A DNA stretch of 38,242 bases, taken from NCBI GenBank assembly GCA_035685445.1, contig DASSAK010000023.1:1-38242 (forward strand). Direction: 5' to 3'. The position numbers were made by a program, and so were the translations under genes. Shown here in pieces: positions 33,085 to 38,242 of the stretch; the first letter of the stretch is position 1; each line of letters opens with the position of its first letter. The stretch is from DRGT01 sp035685445. Its GTDB lineage: Archaea; Thermoproteota; Nitrososphaeria; Nitrososphaerales; Nitrosopumilaceae. The notes below the pieces were generated by a model. The model saw only the letters and a program-made list of their open reading frames with translations. It made no database searches and was not told the origin of the DNA.

Positions 33085-33384
33085 CTAAAATTGAAGTACG
33101 GGACCCAGAAAATCTTTCTCAGTTTTGTTTTTATCAATTCTGATAAATGAATCACCATCAACTCTATTGAGATAAACCGAATCACCTAATTTCCAACCTT
33201 TGAGACCATGAAATATGGTTTTGTATGATTTTCCATTTTTGATATTATGTGTAAGTTGTGATCTATCTACAAGAGTTCCCTGGCCAATACCATTTTCATC
33301 TTCTGTGTGAATCTTTACTTGATCTATCAGATGGTCATCTCCGTATTTGACTTCTGAAATCAAATAATCAGCCCATTTTCTCAT
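33085..33384 (-). CDS. DUF3892-like small protein
   Basis: This 99-residue protein resembles the DUF3892 pattern: WADYLISEVKYGDDHLID at the start, then IGQGTLVDRSQL, a KSYKTI segment, WKLGDSVYLN, FIRIDKN and a closing DFLGPVLQF. The resemblance is from memory of the pattern, not a search. It reads as a small beta-barrel-like fold without cysteines. The function of DUF3892 is unknown. It stands just upstream of the CoA-binding gene on the same strand, 47 bases away. Confidence 0.6.
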   Translation of the reverse strand: MRKWADYLISEVKYGDDHLIDQVKIHTEDENGIGQGTLVDRSQLTHNIKNGKSYKTIFHGLKGWKLGDSVYLNRVDGDSFIRIDKNKTEKDFLGPVLQF

Positions 33385-33474
33385 ATCAATTCGTAAAAGT
33401 ATGGGTTAATTTAGAATTTCTTTTTTTAAGATTTTCTCAGAACCTTTTATAGTGGATTTTAGCGAAACCACTTC

Positions 33475-33981
33475 GTGGATCCTGAATCAAAAGACATGAT
33501 AGTGCTTGGCGCTATCAAAAGTGGTGCAAAAAATTTTGATAAGATTAGAAAGATTACACGTATTGAACCTAAAGAGCTAAATTCAATTTTGGAAAGACTT
33601 GAAAAACGTGGATTTATTGCACCTCAGGAAAAAAAAGCTCTCTTTGGAAAAAAGATTGAAATTTTCACCACAGAAAAAGGCCAAAATGAATTAGAACATA
33701 GGATTCATGAATTAGAAGGTAAGTGGAACAAATTACAAGTACTTTACAAATCTGGCGATAAGCAAAAACTTGAGGAAGAAATGATGAGCAATAAACAGAT
33801 GTTTGGAATGATGATGTTTTTCGGAATAATTGACCTCATGATGTTTTCAATGATGTTTAGCATGATAGGGGCAGCCATGCATGATTATGTTCCAGCTGAA
33901 GACATTCCAGAAGGAATGGACAATGGAGAAGGGGCAGAAGGCATGGATGATGGCGGGTTTGATATAGATATTGGATTTTAA
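33475..33981 (+). CDS. Winged-helix protein with Met-rich hydrophobic segment
   Basis: This 168-residue protein begins with a winged-helix domain (about 7-66: LGAIKSGAKNFDKI, ELNSILERLEKRGFI, then a basic wing LFGKKIEIFTT). A charged helix follows (about 67-103). Then comes a hydrophobic stretch (about 104-140) with about 12 methionines in 33 residues (for example KQMFGMMMFFGIIDLMM), and an acidic C-terminal tail (EDIPEGMDNGEG and on). It may be a membrane-linked DNA-binding protein, or the Met-rich segment could be a self-association or metal-binding helix. The start is GTG (33475). Its stop directly abuts the birA start, so the two are co-transcribed. Confidence 0.75.
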   Translation: MDPESKDMIVLGAIKSGAKNFDKIRKITRIEPKELNSILERLEKRGFIAPQEKKALFGKKIEIFTTEKGQNELEHRIHELEGKWNKLQVLYKSGDKQKLEEEMMSNKQMFGMMMFFGIIDLMMFSMMFSMIGAAMHDYVPAEDIPEGMDNGEGAEGMDDGGFDIDIGF

Positions 33982-34986
33982 TTGATTTACAACTCATTTG
34001 ATAATGTAGGACTAGTTAGAGTTCTTTCTTTTTTAAAATCTCATAATACAGAATATTTGTCTGGTCAAGATCTAAGCGATGTATTAAAAATTAGCAGAGT
34101 TGCTGTTTGGAAACATATTAAAAAAATCCGTTCATTGGGGTACAAGATAGAATCAAAACAGAAACTAGGATACAAATTAGTTAAAACAACTAATCTTTTA
34201 TTACCATGGGAGATTACAGACGAATTAAAAACTAAAACCATTGGAAAAAGAGCATATTATTTCGATTCAATTGATTCCACACAGAATTTTGCAATGGAGA
34301 TTGCATCAAACTCAAAGGAGAATGGAACGGTTGTTATTTCACAAAGGCAAACTAAAGGCAGAGGGAGGTTAGGTAGAAAATGGCTTTCTCCCATAGGGGG
34401 GATTTGGATATCAATAGTATTTCATCCAAAATTTGATATTTCAATGTCAACTCTTTTTCCTATTGCAGCATCTGTTGCACTTTCAAATTCAATTGAGAAA
34501 ATTTTTGACAAAAAAACTGAACTAAAATGGCCAAACGATGTTACAATTAAAGGAAAAAAAGTTGCAGGAATGTTAATTGATGTGTCAATCGAATCAAACA
34601 AAATTGAAAGCCTAGTATTGGGTGTTGGAATAAATTTCAAGGTAAATACATCACAATTAGAAAAATCATTAAAAAATACTGATAATTTTTACGGAATAGC
34701 TACCTTAGTTAATAATGAAAAAGATGAAAGCCCAATTGTATTTATAAAAAATTTTCTATATGAATTAGAAAAAATTTTTGAGTTATTAGAAAAAGGAAAA
34801 TCAAAAATAATTATCAAAGATTGGACAGAAAAATCATCAACAATTGGAAAAAATATTTCTGTTGAAACAACAAATGGAAAAATTAAAGGTAGAGCAATCA
34901 AACTTGATAATGATGGTGCATTAGTAGTGAAAACAAATAACCAATTACAAAGAGTTTTAGCTGGCGATATTATACAAAAAAATTAA
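33982..34986 (+). CDS. birA: Biotin protein ligase with N-terminal winged-helix domain
   Basis: This bifunctional BirA attaches biotin to acceptor lysines, most likely the biotin carrier of acetyl/propionyl-CoA carboxylase used in the archaeal carbon-fixation cycle. It is 334 residues. The winged helix (about 8-66; VLKISRVAVWKHIKKIRSLG) should allow it to act also as a biotin repressor. The catalytic domain has GRGRLGRKW (126-134), KWPNDV, KVAGMLIDV and GVGIN; the SH3-like C-terminal domain ends in LAGDIIQ. The start is TTG directly after the stop of the preceding gene. Its end overlaps the convergent Lys-rich gene by four bases. Confidence 0.95.
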   Translation: MIYNSFDNVGLVRVLSFLKSHNTEYLSGQDLSDVLKISRVAVWKHIKKIRSLGYKIESKQKLGYKLVKTTNLLLPWEITDELKTKTIGKRAYYFDSIDSTQNFAMEIASNSKENGTVVISQRQTKGRGRLGRKWLSPIGGIWISIVFHPKFDISMSTLFPIAASVALSNSIEKIFDKKTELKWPNDVTIKGKKVAGMLIDVSIESNKIESLVLGVGINFKVNTSQLEKSLKNTDNFYGIATLVNNEKDESPIVFIKNFLYELEKIFELLEKGKSKIIIKDWTEKSSTIGKNISVETTNGKIKGRAIKLDNDGALVVKTNNQLQRVLAGDIIQKN

Positions 34987-35348
34987 CGACGGCGCTTAGA
35001 ATTTTTTTGATTTCTAGATTTTTTTCTAACACTGGTCTTTTTTCTTTTTAATTTTCGTCTAGTTTTCTTTTGCGTTCTCTTTTTAGAGGCAGTTTTTAGA
35101 GTACTGAGACCCATCTGGATTTTTTTTAAAGTCCTTTCAAGATCTTTAAAATATGATTCATATGCATTTAGTAATTCAGTTTTTTTCTCACCAGTCTTTG
35201 ATAAAATTTCATTGGTTCTTAACAAATTTGTAGAGTTGATTAACTCAGGCATAGGTTGGTTTGATTTTTCTAATTTTGAAAGATCACGCTTTATCTGGTT
35301 AATTTTCAATTTCAATGCGTCTAATGACTTTCCTTTCTCTTGCCCCAA
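34983..35348 (-). CDS. Lys/Arg-rich coiled-coil protein, unknown
   Basis: I do not recognise this 121-residue protein. The first 85 residues look like a two-helix coiled coil (KLKINQIKRDLSKLE, then a second helix ending KKIQMGLSTL). The last 35 are almost all Lys, Arg, Ser and Thr (RRKLKRKKTSVRKK is part). Such a tail usually binds DNA or RNA. It is convergent with birA (four-base overlap) and divergent from the protease gene. Confidence 0.65.
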   Translation of the reverse strand: MGQEKGKSLDALKLKINQIKRDLSKLEKSNQPMPELINSTNLLRTNEILSKTGEKKTELLNAYESYFKDLERTLKKIQMGLSTLKTASKKRTQKKTRRKLKRKKTSVRKKSRNQKNSKRRR

Positions 35349-35450
35349 TACATTTTTGACTTTTTATTACTGGATAAAGTTTTTTGTGTTAAAAATCAGG
35401 GATGAATTAGGAATAAGATATATCTAAACTGAAAATTCTCATTATCTATT

Positions 35451-36887
35451 ATGATCAAAGTGCTATTTTTGCTACTTGTTATTGGCCTTGCCTCATTTTC
35501 CCCTGAGATTCTTGCACAGGAACCAAAAGCTCAAAAATTATTTCAAGAAGCAAATGAATTTTTTGTCAAAGGAGAATACAAACAAGCAATTCAGATCTAT
35601 GATGAAATTTTAGAAATTGCGCCAAACAATATTTCTACTTTGAAAATGAAGGGTGTTGCACTAAGTAACCTTGGACAAGATAAAAATTTAATAAATTATC
35701 ATACAGATTCTCTAAAACAATTTTACAAAATTATTCAACACAATCCAAATGATGTTTTGGCACTAACGGGTTTAGGAATTGGATTTGGGTATTTAGGTGA
35801 ATATCAGGAATCAAAACAATATTTTCAAAAAGCCTTGAAACTACAGCCAGAAAGTATCGTCATAAAAAATTATCTAGAATTTGTAAACAAAGTAATTCAA
35901 AAATATCCGTACACTCCAACCGAAAAACCAAAACCAGTGATTGTCAAACCTGCAGTAATTCCTGATTGGATAAAAAATAATGCGGCCTGGTGGGCAGAGG
36001 GAAATATAGATGATTCAGACTTTGCATCTGGAATAAAATTTCTAATTGATAAAGGAATTATGAAAGTCGATCCACCAGCATCAACAAACCTTTCATCTGG
36101 TTCAATTCCAGAGTGGGTAAGAAATAATGCAGGTTGGTGGGCAGATGGACAAATTTCAGATGATGATTTTCTTTCAGGGGTTTACTTTATGATTCAAAAT
36201 GGAATAATTGTCATACAAGTAGAAAAAACCACCCAAGAAGTAGAAAGTGATCTAAATCAGGATTTCAGTCAATTTGAAAAATATCTTAGAGATATCTCAA
36301 AAAATGTCGTAAATGAGAAAAGATACATCGAGTATCCAAATCCAAGTTTTGATGTAATCAAAAAGTTTCTTAGAGATTATGTAAAATGGAATTTTGATGA
36401 AGAGGCTTCATCTGCTGCTGGAAATTTTCCTGATCCGACCTATGAAATTGTAAACGGGACATATGTGATTCATTACAAAATTTTTGTTAATGAACAACCA
36501 TCAGGATTGCCTTTAGATCATGTTGGTACGTTGAACAATTCATTAAATTTTTGGCAGCAACAAGAGTTTACAGTAAATGAGCAACCTGCAGTCGTAGAGT
36601 TTTCATACACCAATCTCAAATCAGAAGCAAATGTTTGGGTTACTTGGGTGGTAAGAGACCTTGGTGAAGGAGTATTAGGACATGCTCATTTAGGGAAAGG
36701 AGTTGTTGAGGTAGCATTAGGCGATTATGCGTGTGATGGCAGCTTTCAATTGTATGATGTTGCAAGCGTGGAAAAAATTATGACTCATGAGCTAGGACAT
36801 TCAGTTGGCCTTCAACATTCATCCGAGTCAGATAACATAATGTACCCCACACTAAAACCAAAATATGCATATTGTCTATTTAGCTAA
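35451..36887 (+). CDS. Secreted matrixin-type metalloprotease with TPRs and tryptophan-rich repeats
   Basis: This 478-residue exported protein has a signal peptide (1-22, ending PEILA), TPR units (about 26-60 and 104-137), two copies of the tryptophan-rich repeat (about 170-206 and 219-254; PDWIKNNAAWWAEG and PEWVRNNAGWWADG), and a C-terminal metzincin domain. The zinc site is HELGHSVGLQH (His446, Glu447, His450, His456), with the Met-turn NIMYP (Met464). This matches matrixins such as archaeal MMP-like proteases. The catalytic domain appears intact, so it may cut proteins outside the cell. It shares its repeat with the protein at 27888. It lies convergent with the DPSL ferritin gene. Confidence 0.88.
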   Translation: MIKVLFLLLVIGLASFSPEILAQEPKAQKLFQEANEFFVKGEYKQAIQIYDEILEIAPNNISTLKMKGVALSNLGQDKNLINYHTDSLKQFYKIIQHNPNDVLALTGLGIGFGYLGEYQESKQYFQKALKLQPESIVIKNYLEFVNKVIQKYPYTPTEKPKPVIVKPAVIPDWIKNNAAWWAEGNIDDSDFASGIKFLIDKGIMKVDPPASTNLSSGSIPEWVRNNAGWWADGQISDDDFLSGVYFMIQNGIIVIQVEKTTQEVESDLNQDFSQFEKYLRDISKNVVNEKRYIEYPNPSFDVIKKFLRDYVKWNFDEEASSAAGNFPDPTYEIVNGTYVIHYKIFVNEQPSGLPLDHVGTLNNSLNFWQQQEFTVNEQPAVVEFSYTNLKSEANVWVTWVVRDLGEGVLGHAHLGKGVVEVALGDYACDGSFQLYDVASVEKIMTHELGHSVGLQHSSESDNIMYPTLKPKYAYCLFS

Positions 36888-36906
36888 AAAATAAAATGAG
36901 TAAAAC

Positions 36907-37488
36907 TCACATATCTAAAGCTCGTGAATGCTTTTTGGTGTGAGGTCTTTCTCCTGAGAACTTTCTTCTCATATGACCCGATGGTCTGCCATAAAGAAGT
37001 TCTAAGAACCAAGATTCATGCTCAATTTCTTCAGCAAGAATATCTTTTGCAATGTCATATGTTGATGGATCTTTGCCATGAGTCATTTTGCACACTTTGT
37101 CCCAATTTATGATTGCGCCTTGTTCTGCTTTCAAACACTTTTCAAGGATTGCTTTAAGATCAGTTGGATTATCAGGCAATTGTAGAAATTCACAGCCAGA
37201 CATTTTGATATAATCAGTTGCATCTTTTGGAAGTTGTCCGCCAAGTTGGTAAATTCTTTCAATGCAGGATTCAAAATGACTAAGATCTTCAAGTCTTGCA
37301 TCTTCTATAACGCCTTTAATTCCCTCACCTTCCATTCCAGTACAATTTGCTCGTAGTAGGGTAAAGTAATAGTAGGCAGTAAACTCTACTGATGAGTTTA
37401 TGACGAGTTGTTTGACTAGCTCATCAACATCAACACCGTTTTGTTTTAGTACTTCAATGCCAACAACATTTGGTCCAGATTCACTCAT
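36907..37488 (-). CDS. DPSL/thioferritin-type ferritin-like protein
   Basis: This 193-residue four-helix ferritin-like protein resembles the Dps-like (DPSL) group, which uses peroxide to oxidise iron and protects DNA. Likely di-iron ligands are Glu35, the Glu67/Asp68-x-x-His71 segment (LEDLSHFE), Glu122, Glu154 and His157 (EEIEHESW). Five cysteines (49, 75, 99, 118, 133) fit the thioferritin feature of a Cys pair near the metal site. The C-terminal tail is basic (HMRRKF, then PHTKKHSR), as in Dps-type DNA binders. It is divergent from the TFB gene and convergent with the protease gene. Confidence 0.85.
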   Translation of the reverse strand: MSESGPNVVGIEVLKQNGVDVDELVKQLVINSSVEFTAYYYFTLLRANCTGMEGEGIKGVIEDARLEDLSHFESCIERIYQLGGQLPKDATDYIKMSGCEFLQLPDNPTDLKAILEKCLKAEQGAIINWDKVCKMTHGKDPSTYDIAKDILAEEIEHESWFLELLYGRPSGHMRRKFSGERPHTKKHSRALDM

Positions 37489-37712
37489 TGTAGAGATTCA
37501 ACAAGGACATACCTAAAAGTGTGGCTCTAATTTTACAATTCAAATAATATTTGTTAAAAACCCATAATGAAGTTAGGCACTATTAATCATGATTTTTTCA
37601 TTCTAAAAAATTAGAATGAACATTAGCTTAACCTACACCCCAATCACCGTAAGAATTTGTGTAAAATGGTAATAAGTACAAGGCATACATAAAGAATGGG
37701 TTAAGCGATTTG
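37489..37712. other. Intergenic region between DPSL and TFB genes
   Basis: This 224-base non-coding stretch holds the divergent promoters of the ferritin-like and TFB genes. It contains a perfect inverted repeat (37597-37620) and an 8-base inverted pair, GCTTAACC at 37626-37633 and GGTTAAGC at 37699-37706. I see no coding frame or RNA gene in it. Confidence 0.6.
37597..37620. repeat. Perfect 10-bp inverted repeat with 4-base spacer upstream of TFB
   Basis: TTCATTCTAA and TTAGAATGAA are exact complements separated by AAAA. The palindrome is about 92 bases before the TFB ATG. It could be an operator for a dimeric regulator or, on the other strand, part of the DPSL promoter region (108 bases before its start). 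Confidence 0.6.
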
Positions 37713-38242
37713 ATGAATAATCCTATTGTGACACAACAAAAATGTCCTTCATGTGGAAAAAGAAAAATTGTGACGGATAATGATTCTGGAGAACTGTTTT
37801 GTGCATTTTGTGGATTTGTAATTAATGAGAAAATAACGGATACAGGTGCAGAGTGGAGAACATTTTCTAATGAAGAATCAAATCGTACAAGAGTAGGTGC
37901 TGGAACTTCATTAACAATGCATGACATGGGCCTTTCAACGGTAATTGGTCCAGCAAACAAAGATTCTACGGGAAAACCATTATCTGCAAGCATGAAAAGC
38001 TCTATTGAAAGATTAAGAACATGGGATAGTAGAACTCAAGCTCATTCATCTGCTGATAGAAATCTAAGACAAGCACTTAATGAGATGGATAAATTAAAAG
38101 ATAAACTAGCACTTGCGGATGCAGTTATTGAAAAAGCAGCTTACATTTACAGAAAGGCTATGGAAAAAAAATTAGTGCGTGGACGGTCTATTCATGGTTT
38201 AGTTGCTGCATGTTTGTATGCAGCATGTAGAAATACAGAAAC
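37713..38242 (+). CDS. tfb: Transcription initiation factor TFB (truncated by window edge)
   Basis: This archaeal TFIIB homologue recruits RNA polymerase to TATA-bound TBP. The visible 176 codons begin with the zinc ribbon (QQKCPSCGKRKI, then FCAFCGFV). The B-reader/linker follows (GAEWRTFSNEESNRTRVGAG), and then the first cyclin-like repeat begins (LRQALNEMDKLKDKL, ending in RGRSIHGLVAACLYAACRNT). The second cyclin repeat lies outside the window. The start ATG (37713) is preceded by an in-frame TTG; I prefer the ATG. Thaumarchaea usually carry several TFB genes, so this one may be for a subset of promoters. It follows the palindrome at 37597. Confidence 0.96.
   Translation, partial: MNNPIVTQQKCPSCGKRKIVTDNDSGELFCAFCGFVINEKITDTGAEWRTFSNEESNRTRVGAGTSLTMHDMGLSTVIGPANKDSTGKPLSASMKSSIERLRTWDSRTQAHSSADRNLRQALNEMDKLKDKLALADAVIEKAAYIYRKAMEKKLVRGRSIHGLVAACLYAACRNTE

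Noticed and set aside
37626..37706. An 81-base stretch closed by 8-base complementary ends, like a tRNA acceptor stem
   Set aside because: No T-arm GGTTC-type motif, no plausible anticodon stem, and AT-rich composition unlike archaeal tRNAs. I treat the ends only as a possible regulatory pair.
37628..37993. A 121-codon minus-strand frame at the right end
   Set aside because: It is antisense to TFB, whose zinc ribbon and linker are clear on the plus strand.

Overview
The window is AT-rich, gene-dense archaeal chromosome. A family-B DNA polymerase with a C-terminal PIP box, a Hef-type helicase, TFB, a factor-F2/F3-type M1 aminopeptidase, a split methylmalonyl-CoA mutase, DPSL ferritin, small zinc-ribbon proteins beginning MGRTCKGIC, and a tryptophan-rich secreted repeat all fit an ammonia-oxidising Nitrosopumilus-like member of the Thaumarchaeota (Nitrososphaerota). 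Several starts (TTG, GTG or ATG) sit about 25-30 bases downstream of TATA-like boxes, as expected for leaderless transcripts. I see no rRNA, tRNA, CRISPR array, insertion sequence or prophage. Both ends cut a gene: a Hef helicase on the left and TFB on the right. No stretch over 300 bases lacks a gene; the longest gap is about 224 bases, before TFB.

Layout. 1-4064: replication, repair and nucleotide genes (Hef helicase, dCMP deaminase, PolB). 4076-8375: a SemiSWEET-like transporter, triosephosphate isomerase, pyruvate phosphate dikinase and an HTH-CBS regulator, mainly gluconeogenic carbon flow. 8376-14774: the methylmalonyl-CoA module (epimerase, mutase large subunit, MeaB chaperone; the B12-binding subunit is divergent), which fits the 3-hydroxypropionate/4-hydroxybutyrate cycle. 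A membrane-anchored small protein and an M1 aminopeptidase lie between its parts. 14776-19257: ketol-acid reductoisomerase, NMN adenylyltransferase, zinc-ribbon proteins, a P-loop-less EF-Tu-like protein, a membrane-anchored DsbA-like protein and a stand-alone Lrp effector domain. 19260-23955: a hydrolase, MetRS, S-adenosylhomocysteine hydrolase and a Rieske ferredoxin. 24167-27705: NAD synthetase overlapping CysRS, then a membrane-anchored NAD(P)-binding epimerase.

27706-30992 is the most interesting region. A zinc-ribbon gene lies just upstream of a cobalamin-binding protein carrying both the Trp-x9-Glu-His cap signature and the Glu-x-His-x-x-Gly cobalamin motif of CarH-type B12 photoreceptors, but with a non-MerR N terminus. 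Next to it are a stand-alone DUF1722 (YbgA-like) gene and a divergent T4-endonuclease-V-like pyrimidine-dimer glycosylase. The genes form a candidate B12/light-sensing UV-damage neighbourhood. A nine-base word, TAGTGCTAA, occurs three times in the intergenic DNA around it. Whether these genes form one regulon is inference.

31010-38242: an Obg/YchF-type GTPase, a CoA-binding protein, a winged-helix protein with a Met-rich hydrophobic segment, biotin protein ligase, a secreted TPR/metzincin protease sharing the tryptophan repeat with the protein at 27888, DPSL ferritin, and TFB preceded by a perfect inverted repeat.
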